Assembly: GCF_019048525.1 (NCBI RefSeq)
Contig: NZ_CP077369.1
Location: 2,604,001 to 2,668,000 of the forward strand
Length of the DNA stretch: 64,000 nt
Source of the DNA: Acinetobacter lwoffii
GTDB taxonomy: Bacteria > Pseudomonadota > Gammaproteobacteria > Pseudomonadales > Moraxellaceae
Direction: 5' to 3'
Position numbers and translations under genes: made by a program. Below are positions 53,635 through 62,494 of the stretch, piece by piece. Position 1 is the stretch's first letter, and each line of letters opens with the position of its first letter. Below the pieces are notes generated by a model, which ran no database searches, was not told the DNA's origin, and was given only the letters and a program-made list of their open reading frames with translations.

Positions 53635-54921
53635 ATGACAAGTCTGCGTACCCGGGATATTGTCGCCCTAGGTTTTATGACCTTTGCATTGTTTATTGGT
53701 GCGGGCAACATTATCTTCCCACCGATTGTGGCTCAACAAGCCGGTGAACACGTATGGCTCGCTGCTTTAGGTTTCCTTATTACAGCAGTCGGCTTACCCG
53801 TGATTACCATTATTGCGTTGTCTCGCGTTGAAGGTTCCATTCAGGCACTAAGCTCGCCTCTTGGCAAAGCAGCCAGCATCTTGCTGACTGTAATCTGTTA
53901 CTTAGCTGTTGGCCCTTTATTTGCGACGCCGCGTACCGCAACCGTTTCTTATGAAATCGGTTTTTCATCTTACTTTGGCAATGAATCTGGCAGCCTGCTC
54001 ATTTACAGCATCATCTATTTTGCTGTGGTGACCATCGTATCTTTATATCCAAACAAGATTCTGGATACCGTCGGCTATTTCCTGTCACCACTTAAAATTA
54101 TTTCTTTGATAATTTTGGGTGTAGCAGCCGTGATGATCCCTGCCAGCAATCCGCCTGCAGCGATCGATAATTACGTTACCAGTCCAGTGACTGAAGGCTT
54201 CGTAAATGGTTATTTAACCATGGATACTTTGGGCGCTTTAGTTTTCGGTATTGTGATTGTTAAAGCCATTACTTCACGTGGTGTAACCGATAAAAAACTG
54301 ATTACCAAATATGCAGTGAATGCCGGCATTATTTCTGGTATTGGTTTAACTCTGGTGTATTTAAGTCTGTTTAAACTTGGACTAGGTAGCCATGAGATTG
54401 CACCAAATGCAGCCAATGGTGCCATTATCCTGCATGCATATGTACAACATGCTTTTGGCGATATGGGTGCTTACTTCCTGTCCGGCATGATTTTTATTGC
54501 CTGTATGGTCACTGCAATTGGTCTGACCTGTGCCTGCGCTGAGTATTTTTCCAGCTTGACCAAAATTCCGTACAAGATCTTTGTATTTATTCTGGTGGGC
54601 TTCTCACTGGTGATTTCAAATCTGGGTTTAACCAAACTGATTGCTGTTTCGGTTCCAGTCTTGAGCGCGATTTATCCGCCTGCGATTAGCGTCATTATGC
54701 TGAGCTTCTGTGCAAGCTTCTTCAAGAAACCATCTCATGTGATTGCGCCAGTGACCCTGGTAGCCTTGATCTTTGGTATTTTTGACGGATTAAAAGTTGC
54801 TGGTTTTGAATTGCCTGCATTACTGCAAAACTTACCTCTATCAGAACAGAATCTGGCCTGGTTTATTCCATCCATGATTGTATTGCTGATTACAGCTGTG
54901 ATTGACCGTATTAGAAACTAA
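53635..54921 (+). CDS. brnQ: Branched-chain amino acid transporter BrnQ
   Basis: A 428-residue sodium-coupled transporter for leucine, isoleucine and valine with about twelve spans. It begins DIVALGFMTFALFIGAGNII with FPPIVAQQAG, contains AVGPLFATPRTATVSYEIG, and FFKKPS in the late cytoplasmic loop, as in BrnQ. No ribosome site is obvious, so the mRNA leader could be very short or translation initiation unusual. It is a single gene. Confidence 0.95.
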   Translation: MTSLRTRDIVALGFMTFALFIGAGNIIFPPIVAQQAGEHVWLAALGFLITAVGLPVITIIALSRVEGSIQALSSPLGKAASILLTVICYLAVGPLFATPRTATVSYEIGFSSYFGNESGSLLIYSIIYFAVVTIVSLYPNKILDTVGYFLSPLKIISLIILGVAAVMIPASNPPAAIDNYVTSPVTEGFVNGYLTMDTLGALVFGIVIVKAITSRGVTDKKLITKYAVNAGIISGIGLTLVYLSLFKLGLGSHEIAPNAANGAIILHAYVQHAFGDMGAYFLSGMIFIACMVTAIGLTCACAEYFSSLTKIPYKIFVFILVGFSLVISNLGLTKLIAVSVPVLSAIYPPAISVIMLSFCASFFKKPSHVIAPVTLVALIFGIFDGLKVAGFELPALLQNLPLSEQNLAWFIPSMIVLLITAVIDRIRN

Positions 54922-55512
54922 AATTTCTAGGATGTCTGAAAAATCGTATTTTTACCCAAAATCCGGTTTGAGCGTGATCAATAATTGTCAGGTTTTACCC
55001 AAACGGACATTTATTGTTTCTTAATAATGACATCAAATCACCGCTGTAAATCTTGATACTAAGATTTTCTATAAAAATCGTTTCTATAAATAGGATCGCG
55101 CTTTAATTATTTTATTTTTATATAAATATAAACAGAACTTTTGATTTTCTGATGTTAGATACTTATTGTTGCCAACTTAAACCAAGTTCCCTTCCGAGTC
55201 ATACGCAGACTTACAAAGTATTGATTAACCCTACATATCTTTGGCGTAAAATTTGCATTTTCTATCTGGTCGCATTAATTAAATGATGACTACATCTTAT
55301 TTCCAAAATTAACTGGAGGTGAAATCTGAAAATATAATTCTTGCCTAATCAAGTGATTATGTGGTTATACGACTAAAGATGGCCATTTTGACTGTAAAAG
55401 CCTGCCACAGCAGTTGCAAAGGTCCAAATTAAACAGTACAACTATATATTCAATTCTGACTGATTAAATCTGCTTTAATCTTCAATAACATAAATAAATG
55501 GGAGGGATGGAG
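54922..55512. other. Long intergenic region after brnQ
   Basis: About 590 bases of AT-rich sequence without a clear gene. It contains a repeated 11-mer TTTTACCCAAA (54950-54960 and 54993-55003, 43 bases apart). A promoter for the small gene at 55513 is expected but not identified. A small RNA cannot be excluded. Confidence 0.5.
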
Positions 55513-55731
55513 ATGTTATCATTACATTTCAACAAGCAAGTCTTCATTGACGCTCTTAAAGCCAACAACACCAATCTGGTGACATTTATATGCACCACTT
55601 TTGCACTCATGCTGACTTTAACCGTCCATTGCTTAATTCAAGGTAATTTAAAACTTGAATACTTTGGCTATGCACTGATTGTCTCAGCTGCATTTTTCCT
55701 ATGGGCTGCCATAGACCAGAAATACCGATAA
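55513..55731 (+). CDS. Small two-span membrane protein
   Basis: A 72-residue protein with two membrane spans (NLVTFICTTFALMLTLTVHC and EYFGYALIVSAAFFLWAA). ATG 55513 with GGGAGGG seven bases upstream is the best start; the frame is open from ATG 55498. It ends in a basic DQKYR. No family is recognised. Confidence 0.68.
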   Translation: MLSLHFNKQVFIDALKANNTNLVTFICTTFALMLTLTVHCLIQGNLKLEYFGYALIVSAAFFLWAAIDQKYR

Positions 55732-55844
55732 ACAAATTTTAAATTAGCCCAGATGGATGATTTGGCCAATCATCCATCTGGTGAAAAAAGTGTTTTAACT
55801 TTCCAACATTCCAGTATCCTTTCAGAATAACTATAAAAATAAGA

Positions 55845-56303
55845 TTAAAATAATCCGATAAATGCTCCATAGAGCAAAATCCCTGTCCCGCCTAATTCTG
55901 CGACAATTAAACCCAGCATGGCGAAAGTCATCAAACTTCCTGGCAAATAAAACTTACCCAGCTGATGCGGCTGTTTAAACTGATTCGTCGTGTCTTGCAG
56001 AAAACCATGTAGCATATAAACGGCAATCGAGAAGCTAAAAAACAGAATATTGACTAGTACGCAAATCAGATTCACCATACTCGGCAACACTGAACAATAG
56101 GCCAGCATTGCCAAAATTAAGGTCGCGGGCGCATAAAGTAGGCTGCTACGATGGGCAATATCGACATAATAATGTGCACGTGACTGAGACGATTGACGAA
56201 TCTGCCAATATTTCCAGACACCAGTAAACATCCCGATCCACAAGAAGATTCCACTAAAAATAATGCCGATTTTAACGGCCAGCTCAAGTTCCATTAGCTG
56301 CAT
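55845..56303 (-). CDS. Four-span membrane protein, unknown function
   Basis: A 152-residue inner membrane protein with four predicted spans (LAVKIGIIFSGIFLWIGMFT, SLLYAPATLILAMLAYCSVL, MVNLICVLVNILFFSFSIAV, FYLPGSLMTFAMLGLIVAEL). No family is recognised. It converges with nothing; the plus-strand gene at 55513 ends before it and the hydrolase at 56422 diverges from it. Confidence 0.8.
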   Translation of the reverse strand: MQLMELELAVKIGIIFSGIFLWIGMFTGVWKYWQIRQSSQSRAHYYVDIAHRSSLLYAPATLILAMLAYCSVLPSMVNLICVLVNILFFSFSIAVYMLHGFLQDTTNQFKQPHQLGKFYLPGSLMTFAMLGLIVAELGGTGILLYGAFIGLF

Positions 56304-56421
56304 AAGATCATTCCATGTTTATTATTTGACTGACTTTAAAGTCATGTTTTCCCCGAGCTACCCTGCTAAAAATCTATACAGTAAAAGCTTCATCAGGATT
56401 CTAAAAAATATAGTGTAACCT

Positions 56422-57285
56422 ATGTCTGAATTTGAAACATTGACTCTCCAGTGCCAAGATGGCTATCGCTTAAGTGCACGTTTTTATGCAGCTATTTCTG
56501 AAACTGACAAACTTCCAGTATTAGTCTGTCCGGCAACTGGCATTACTAAACAGTTTTATCATCAGTTTTGTGTGTGGTTACAAGCTCAAGGCTATGCCGT
56601 TATGGTCTTTGATTTCCGGGGGATTGGTGATTCACTACATGGCCCGTTGAAAAATTCAAAAGCCAGTATTGTGCAATGGGGTCAACTGGATATACCGGCC
56701 GCGATTGATGCTTTATTAACGCGTACCAATGCAAGAAAAGTGATACTACTTGGACATAGTGCCGGTGGTCAGCTTTTAGGTATTGTGCCAAATTACGATA
56801 AAGTCGCAAAAGTGGTGGCCGTCTCTGGCTCTACTGGACATGTGAAAGGACTCAAAGGTAAAACCAAGTTACTTGCGCCAGTGATGTTTAATGTTATTTT
56901 CCCACTGGCACGCATCACTAAAGGCTATGGCCCGACTCAAGCGATTGGTATGGGTGAAAACCTGCCGAAAGATGTAGCTCGCGAATGGGCGCAGTTCTGT
57001 AGTAAACCGGGTTATGTAATCAACGCGATTGGTAAAAATATTGCACCATCCCATGATTATCATGCTCAAGTCACCTGCCCGATTACCTCAATCTGGTCAT
57101 CGGATGATGAAATTGCCACGGAAGCCAACGTGAAAGATTTACTGCGTTTATATCCAAACGCAAAAACCCAGATAATTGAACTTAGACCTAAAAGTTATGC
57201 CTATAAAACCATTGGTCATATGCTGATGTTTAAAAAGTCGCATCAGAATTTATGGCCGGTGATTGAACAGCAATTGGCTGTTTAA
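56422..57285 (+). CDS. Alpha/beta hydrolase
   Basis: A 287-residue alpha/beta-hydrolase: oxyanion region PVLVCPATGITKQFYHQFC, FDFRGIGDS, nucleophile box GHSAGGQ, acid in WSSDDEIATE and histidine in IGHMLMFKK. No signal peptide. Substrate unknown. It is followed by a series of hairpins ending in a terminator. Confidence 0.88.
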   Translation: MSEFETLTLQCQDGYRLSARFYAAISETDKLPVLVCPATGITKQFYHQFCVWLQAQGYAVMVFDFRGIGDSLHGPLKNSKASIVQWGQLDIPAAIDALLTRTNARKVILLGHSAGGQLLGIVPNYDKVAKVVAVSGSTGHVKGLKGKTKLLAPVMFNVIFPLARITKGYGPTQAIGMGENLPKDVAREWAQFCSKPGYVINAIGKNIAPSHDYHAQVTCPITSIWSSDDEIATEANVKDLLRLYPNAKTQIIELRPKSYAYKTIGHMLMFKKSHQNLWPVIEQQLAV

Positions 57286-57311
57286 ATCAGATTTAGATGG
57301 TTATTTGCGGG

Positions 57312-57405
57312 CTGCTGTGTTCTAATACACGCAGTTTGAGATGAGCCTCTTACAGTATATGGGCTTGACCTATATACGACTAGCCCCTAACCATGGGGCT
57401 TTTTA
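57312..57405 (+). ncRNA. Candidate small RNA or structured 3' UTR
   Basis: Three successive hairpins follow the hydrolase gene: 57312-57334 (arm CTGCTGTGT), 57355-57377 (arm GTATATGGG, loop CTTGA, one G-U pair), and 57382-57400 (AGCCCC / GGGGCT) with a T run. The whole looks like a small structured RNA closed by a rho-independent terminator, or a processed 3' end of the hydrolase mRNA. No promoter directly before it was identified, and no known family was recognised. Confidence 0.35.
57382..57405 (+). terminator. Rho-independent terminator
   Basis: A 6-bp GC-rich stem (AGCCCC / GGGGCT) and T run; ends the hydrolase transcript or the candidate small RNA. Confidence 0.8.
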
Positions 57406-57484
57406 TTGTCTGAATATTTTAAAACAGATATAAAAATGGACTGACGATAATGCCAACCCATGTCTTTCTTTATCGAATTAAATA

Positions 57485-57706
57485 TTATTTTGACTCAATG
57501 TCATACACCCAATTTCGGGCTTGTTTCTCAGTCGTGGTTTCACAAACATAATAGTCATGATCCCAAGCATCTGGATGGAAGATTTCACGTTTGTGATAAG
57601 TCACTTGTTTGGCATTTTCGACACAAGTAAAATTTTCACCTTGGTCTTTGACCTGCGTTCCGTTGAGGAAACCACCAATACAGAGGAATCGGGATTGTTT
57701 GGGCAT
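57485..57706 (-). CDS. Small hypothetical protein
   Basis: A 73-residue soluble protein (KQSRFLCIGGFLNGTQVKDQ, HPDAWDHDYYVCETTTEKQA) with three cysteines and a tryptophan/aspartate-rich middle. No family is recognised. Reading-frame quality and clean start suggest a real gene, but no strong ribosome site. Its composition and the neighbour at 57795 suggest accessory DNA. Confidence 0.6.
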   Translation of the reverse strand: MPKQSRFLCIGGFLNGTQVKDQGENFTCVENAKQVTYHKREIFHPDAWDHDYYVCETTTEKQARNWVYDIESK

Positions 57707-57794
57707 TTTACGTCAACTTTCAATAATTTTTAATGTTTGAATTAAATAATATATTTAATAAATATGTAATTTACAGAAGTTTTTTAATATATGA

Positions 57795-58478
57795 CTATCT
57801 GAAAAATGATATTACTTTACATTCTTCATAAAACCACATTTGTACTACCAGCATATTATTAAAAGTGTCTTGATAAAATGCATATTGGAAAATCTCAGGA
57901 TTATCGCCCTTTCTTTTAATATTCTTAAATTTATTAGAATAATAATCCTCCATTTGACTTTGTTGTTCTATCCAATTTTTATCAAGGATTGGTGAGAATA
58001 GAGGAGTTGAGTGTATTGACCCCTTATATTTCTTTCCAAATTCATAATAATAAAGTCCTAGAGCACAACATTTTAAAACTTCTTTTAATCTATCTCTATC
58101 TATTGTTAACTCTAAAGCCTCAAAAATATCTTCTGACTCTGGATCTTTTATTTTTACTGTTCTAGCTGTCGATAGTAATTTTTCTTTTAGTTTAGAAATT
58201 CGATCCTTTCTGGTCCAAGAACGCATTACCTTACTTTCAAAATTTAAAAGTCCATATTTACCCGTTTGAATCGTCATTGACAAAACATTAAACAGATATT
58301 CATCATCACCTGACTTCTTACAATTATGATCCACGCATGAAGGTACCTTGATTAGGGCTTTCCTTAAATCTAGGCTAATATCTTTTAAGTCCTTCTTTTC
58401 TGGAAATAAGCATTTTGGTGGCACGTGTTCTTTTGTTGTCGCCAAATTATCACACATATAGCAAGTCTGATTATTCAT
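57795..58478 (-). CDS. HNH-like zinc protein, AT-rich orphan
   Basis: A 227-residue protein. The N-terminus has CYMCDNLATTKEHVPPKCLF and VPSCVDHNCKKSGDDEYL, the zinc and histidine layout of HNH endonuclease-like domains (CxxC, EH, and CxxxHNCxxSxDDE). The rest is helical and charged with many lysines. Base composition is strikingly AT-rich against the flanking acnB gene, pointing to recent transfer. HNH domains occur in restriction, toxin and phage-defence proteins, but no partner gene is next to it. A nuclease role is inferred only from the motif. Confidence 0.7.
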   Translation of the reverse strand: MNNQTCYMCDNLATTKEHVPPKCLFPEKKDLKDISLDLRKALIKVPSCVDHNCKKSGDDEYLFNVLSMTIQTGKYGLLNFESKVMRSWTRKDRISKLKEKLLSTARTVKIKDPESEDIFEALELTIDRDRLKEVLKCCALGLYYYEFGKKYKGSIHSTPLFSPILDKNWIEQQSQMEDYYSNKFKNIKRKGDNPEIFQYAFYQDTFNNMLVVQMWFYEECKVISFFR

Positions 58479-58480
58479 AT

Positions 58481-58513
58481 AAAAAAAATAAGGGCTGATT
58501 ACTCAGCCCTTAT
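58481..58513 (-). terminator. Terminator downstream of acnB
   Basis: A perfect 11-bp stem (arm ATAAGGGCTGA, loop TTAC) followed on the minus strand by an eight-T run. It lies 92 bases beyond the acnB stop; a smaller hairpin (AAAAGCC / GGCTTTT, 58573-58590) lies closer. Confidence 0.85.
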
Positions 58514-58605
58514 CTTATACCGCTTATTGCCTAATTAACAAAGCAAATCATAGATTTGCTCTTGCGCTAGGGAAAAGCCTTTCGGCTTTTCTTGATCCTA
58601 GCTCA

Positions 58606-61245
58606 TTAAGTTAACTGAGCAGCAGCAATTTTCTTAGTATCAACGTCTTTAGCAGCGTCAGTATATTCGCTCATCTTGTCGAAGCTTAAGTATTGATAGA
58701 TGTCAGCTGACATGCTGTCAATTTGAGCTGCGTACTGTTGATATTCTTCTGGAGAAGGTAATTTACCCAATACAGCAGCAACAGAAGCAAGTTCAGCAGA
58801 AGCCAAGTAAACGTTAGCACCTTGACCTAGACGGTTCGGGAAGTTACGAGTAGAAGTTGATACACAAGTTGTGTTCGGAGCTACACGTGCTTGGTTACCC
58901 ATACATAATGAACAACCTGGCATTTCAGTACGCGCGCCAGCTTTACCATAAATGTTATAGAAACCTTCTTCCATCAACTGATGTTCGTCCATACGCGTAG
59001 GTGGAGCAATCCACAAACGAGTTGACAATGCACCACCTGGAACTTTCTCTAACAATTTACCAGTCGCACGGAAGTGACCGATGTTAGTCATACAAGAACC
59101 AACGAATACTTCGTCAATTTTCGCGCCTTGAACATCAGAAAGAAGTTTTGCATCATCTGGATCGTTCGGGCAGCAAAGAATAGGTTCTTTGATATCTGCA
59201 AGATCGATTTCATACACTTTGGTGTATTCAGCATCAGCATCTGCTTTGATCAGGCTTGGGTTAGCCAACCATTTTTCCATGTTCTCAACACGACGAGCCA
59301 TCGTACGCGCATCGCCATAACCTTCAGAAATCATCCACTTCAACATAGTGATGTTTGAACGAAGGTATTCAGCAACTTTCTCTTCAGAAAGCGTGATAGA
59401 ACAACCAGCAGCTGAACGTTCAGCAGAAGCATCAGAAAGTTCGAATGCTTGCTCAACAGTCAGGTCAGTTTCCATTTCTGTTAAGTCGATCTCAAGGATA
59501 CGACCAGAGAAGATGTTTTTCTTACCTTTCTTCTCTACAGTTAAGTCACCTTCCTTAATTGCGTAGTAAGGAATTGCATGTACAAGGTCACGTAGCGTGA
59601 TACCAGGCTGCATTTTACCCTTGAACTTCACAAGTACAGATTCAGGCATATCTAGTGGCATAACACCAGTTGCTGCAGCGAACGCTACAAGGCCAGAACC
59701 CGCCGGGAATGAAATACCGATTGGGAAACGTGTATGCGAGTCACCACCAGTACCAACGGTATCCGGAAGAAGCATACGGTTTAACCAAGAGTGAATAATA
59801 CCGTCACCTGGGCGTAAAGACACACCACCACGGTTCATGATGAAATCAGGAAGCGAGTGTTGCATTTGAACGTCAACTGGTTTTGGATAAGCAGCTGTAT
59901 GACAGAAAGATTGCATAACAAGGTCAGCAGAGAAACCTAGGCAAGCCAAGTCTTTCAATTCGTCACGAGTCATTGGACCTGTTGTATCTTGCGAACCAAC
60001 AGTAGTCATCTTAGGTTCACAGTAAGTACCTGGAAGTACACCTTGACCTTCAGGAAGACCACAAGCGCGACCAACCATCTTCTGAGCTTGAGTGAAACCT
60101 TTACCAGTTGCAGCAGGCTGAACCGGAGTACGGAACATTGTAGATACTGGAAGACCTAAAGCTTCACGAGCCTTAGTCGTCAAACCACGACCTACGATCA
60201 GGTTAATACGACCACCAGCACGAACTTCGTCAAGAAGTACTGGAGTTTTAAGTTCAGCTTCAGCGATTTGCGCGCCGTCTTTGAACGCAGTTACTTTAGC
60301 AGCAGCGTGATCGATCTTAAGAACGATTTCGTCGCCCATGTTCATGTTGGCAACATCGATCTCGATCGGTAATGCACCCGCATCTTCCATGGTGTTGAAG
60401 AAAATCGGAGCGATTTTAGAACCTAGGCAGTAACCACCGTCTTTTTTGTTCGGGATGTGCGGGATGTCGTCACCGAAGAACCAAAGAACCGAGTTAGTTG
60501 CAGATTTACGAGATGAACCTGTACCAACAACGTCACCCACGTAAGCAACCTGGTTGCCTTTCGCGATCAGTTCTTTAATCTGGTTAAGTGGACCCACTTC
60601 ACCAGGAACTTCTGGATTGATTCCGTCACGTACGTTTTTCAACATTGCATTTGCGTGCAATGGAATGTCTGGACGGCTCCAAGCGTCTTGTGCAGGTGAC
60701 AAGTCGTCAGTGTTGGTTTCGCCAGTTACTTTGAAAACAGTCAGTTTGATTTCTTCAGGAACGTCTTTACGGCTAGTGAACCATTCAGCGTCAGCCCAAG
60801 ACTGCATAACTGCTTGAGCATTTGCGTTACCAGCTTTTGCTTTATCAGCAACGTCATGGAATGCATCAAATACAAGAAGCGTTTTTTTCAATGCTTCAGC
60901 TGCAAGTTCAGCAAGCTCAGCATTGTCTAAAAGTTCAACTAAAGGCGCTACGTTGTAACCACCAAGCATAGTACCTAGTAAATAAACAGCACGTTCTTTA
61001 GAAACGAGTGGAGAGGTTGCTTCGCCTTTTGCCAATGCAGCTAAGAACGCAGCTTTTACATATGCAGCTTGGTCAACACCTGCTGGTACACGGTTTTCAA
61101 GCAAATCTACCAAGTATGCTTCTTCACCAGCTGGCGGGTTTTTTAGTAGTTCAACTAATGCAGCTGTTTGGGCATCGTCAAGTGGCTTCGGTGGGACTCC
61201 GAGTGCGGCACGTTCTTCAACGTGTTGGCGGTAAGCTTCTAGCAC
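58606..61245 (-). CDS. acnB: Aconitate hydratase B
   Basis: An 879-residue bifunctional aconitase (also 2-methylisocitrate dehydratase in some bacteria) of the TCA cycle. AcnB-type order: HEAT-like N-domain (EAYRQHVEERAALGVPPKPL), swivel domain, then the Fe-S domains. Cluster cysteines are in FVGSCMTNIGHFRA and CSLCMGNQARV. AcnB also acts as an iron-responsive RNA binder in E. coli. The start ATG 61245 is preceded by AAGAGGAATAA. It is a single gene. Confidence 0.97.
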   Translation of the reverse strand: MLEAYRQHVEERAALGVPPKPLDDAQTAALVELLKNPPAGEEAYLVDLLENRVPAGVDQAAYVKAAFLAALAKGEATSPLVSKERAVYLLGTMLGGYNVAPLVELLDNAELAELAAEALKKTLLVFDAFHDVADKAKAGNANAQAVMQSWADAEWFTSRKDVPEEIKLTVFKVTGETNTDDLSPAQDAWSRPDIPLHANAMLKNVRDGINPEVPGEVGPLNQIKELIAKGNQVAYVGDVVGTGSSRKSATNSVLWFFGDDIPHIPNKKDGGYCLGSKIAPIFFNTMEDAGALPIEIDVANMNMGDEIVLKIDHAAAKVTAFKDGAQIAEAELKTPVLLDEVRAGGRINLIVGRGLTTKAREALGLPVSTMFRTPVQPAATGKGFTQAQKMVGRACGLPEGQGVLPGTYCEPKMTTVGSQDTTGPMTRDELKDLACLGFSADLVMQSFCHTAAYPKPVDVQMQHSLPDFIMNRGGVSLRPGDGIIHSWLNRMLLPDTVGTGGDSHTRFPIGISFPAGSGLVAFAAATGVMPLDMPESVLVKFKGKMQPGITLRDLVHAIPYYAIKEGDLTVEKKGKKNIFSGRILEIDLTEMETDLTVEQAFELSDASAERSAAGCSITLSEEKVAEYLRSNITMLKWMISEGYGDARTMARRVENMEKWLANPSLIKADADAEYTKVYEIDLADIKEPILCCPNDPDDAKLLSDVQGAKIDEVFVGSCMTNIGHFRATGKLLEKVPGGALSTRLWIAPPTRMDEHQLMEEGFYNIYGKAGARTEMPGCSLCMGNQARVAPNTTCVSTSTRNFPNRLGQGANVYLASAELASVAAVLGKLPSPEEYQQYAAQIDSMSADIYQYLSFDKMSEYTDAAKDVDTKKIAAAQLT

Positions 61246-61490
61246 AGTGTTATTCCTCTTTTTTAAAAAATTACTTATGAATTCCTGCTTATTCCAAGCT
61301 TCATAAATAATATGGACTCCAAAATTTTACTAAATTTCCAGTTAAAAGTTAATGCAACTCAAGTGTTTCTTCGTGATGCTCGTTATTTTATAACTAAATG
61401 ATGCTCTTAATGATTATTCCATAATCAGTTCCAGCTTACACCACACGAAACAAGCCCATGAATAGGCCCTTTTAACTGAATTTAATGCAT
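61246..61490. other. Intergenic region upstream of acnB
   Basis: No gene seen. It should contain the acnB promoter. No Fur-like or other operator was recognised. Confidence 0.5.
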
Positions 61491-61516
61491 AAAAAAAGGC
61501 AACCCTGATGTTGCCT
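61491..61516 (-). terminator. Rho-independent terminator
   Basis: A perfect 7-bp stem (AGGCAAC / GTTGCCT, loop CCTGAT) followed on the minus strand by seven T; 28 bases beyond the stop at 61544. Confidence 0.88.
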
Positions 61517-61543
61517 GATTTGACGTTAAAAAGATACTCCACC

Positions 61544-61813
61544 TTAGTGTACAGTGGTCGAGTTTAAATACTGCTGATATGAGTCTCGGCAGCCTTGGAA
61601 TTTCACCACGCATTCATCTTCATAGGTGCTACTGTGATTATTGCTGGCAAAGGAAATATCAATCTGATAAAGCTTTTTATCTTGTTCTAGCATGTTCTTT
61701 AAAACGACTTTGTCACCGACGCTGAGTACATAGCGACTGCCGCCAATAATGACCACACCTTCTTCATCTTCCAACAGCAGATCAGAATGATGCAAATATC
61801 TTACGACTTCCAT
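61544..61813 (-). CDS. Small hypothetical protein
   Basis: An 89-residue soluble, mostly beta protein (LHHSDLLLEDEEGVVIIGGS, VGDKVVLKNMLEQDKKLYQI). No family recognised. A ribosome site (GAGGAGTAGC) precedes ATG 61813. Single gene with its own terminator. Confidence 0.72.
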   Translation of the reverse strand: MEVVRYLHHSDLLLEDEEGVVIIGGSRYVLSVGDKVVLKNMLEQDKKLYQIDISFASNNHSSTYEDECVVKFQGCRDSYQQYLNSTTVH

Positions 61814-62010
61814 ATTGTGCTACTCCTCGGTTAATTGGAGTTAAATTCATTATTCAATATAAAGATAAGTATTTCTATATTTTAGATTTAGAAATTGTCA
61901 CAAAGTGTACATTTTGCTTAGGCTATTTTTATTATTTAGTCTTTTGAAGATGCTTATATTTAAATACGTTTAATGGGAAATATGGGTTGGATAATTTTAT
62001 CTAAATATAA

Positions 62011-62034
62011 AAAAACCGTTCCTTAGAACGGTTT
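62011..62034 (-). terminator. Terminator overlapping a stop codon
   Basis: A perfect 9-bp stem (AAACCGTTC / GAACGGTTT, loop CTTA). The stop codon of the 62023 gene is in the loop, so the last three codons form one arm. A minus-strand T run follows. Confidence 0.88.
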
Positions 62035-62382
62035 GTAATCTGGTAATTCGTCATGCGGTGTCGCAATACACTTTGCAGTAAATTCAGCGCGGACTTTTTC
62101 ACGTGCTGCTTTTACATCTCCCTTAATCTCGTCGGCTGGAATCGCATAGACTTCATCAATAATATTCAGGATAAAACCTTTGGTGGTTTCATCATCGATC
62201 TTGTTGGCATGCTCGATTGCTTTTTCTTTCTCAATCGCATTCTGACGATCCAGCATAATGGTACGCGCCGCATTACCGACGCTTCGACAATAACCTTGCC
62301 ACTGCTCTTCAGGGGTTAAGGGTTTCTTCTCGGCACAACCGGCCAGCGCCAGCATAAACGATAAAGCCAATAACTTTTTCAT
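62023..62382 (-). CDS. Small lipoprotein
   Basis: A 119-residue lipoprotein: signal and lipobox MKKLLALSFMLALAGC, then a helical domain with one central cysteine (GYCRSVGNAART) and one near the end (TAKCIATP). No family recognised. Its own 3' end is built into a terminator hairpin. A second lipoprotein gene lies upstream at 62495. Confidence 0.82.
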   Translation of the reverse strand: MKKLLALSFMLALAGCAEKKPLTPEEQWQGYCRSVGNAARTIMLDRQNAIEKEKAIEHANKIDDETTKGFILNIIDEVYAIPADEIKGDVKAAREKVRAEFTAKCIATPHDELPDYKPF

Positions 62383-62457
62383 GAATTTCTCCTTCCGAGG
62401 GGCAATATAAAAGATCGGGGAAGATTTGTCATTTCAAAATGCGAGTTGTATGGAATT

Positions 62458-62482
62458 AAAAAAGCCCACTCATGGGCTTTTT
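62458..62482 (-). terminator. Rho-independent terminator
   Basis: A perfect 10-bp stem (arm AAAAAGCCCA, loop CTCA) with T runs, 12 bases after the 62495 stop. Confidence 0.9.
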
Positions 62483-62494
62483 CATTTTGTGTAA

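Noticed and set aside
54922-55512. A protein gene in the long spacer after brnQ
   Set aside because: No open frame with a plausible start, ribosome site and sequence features was found.
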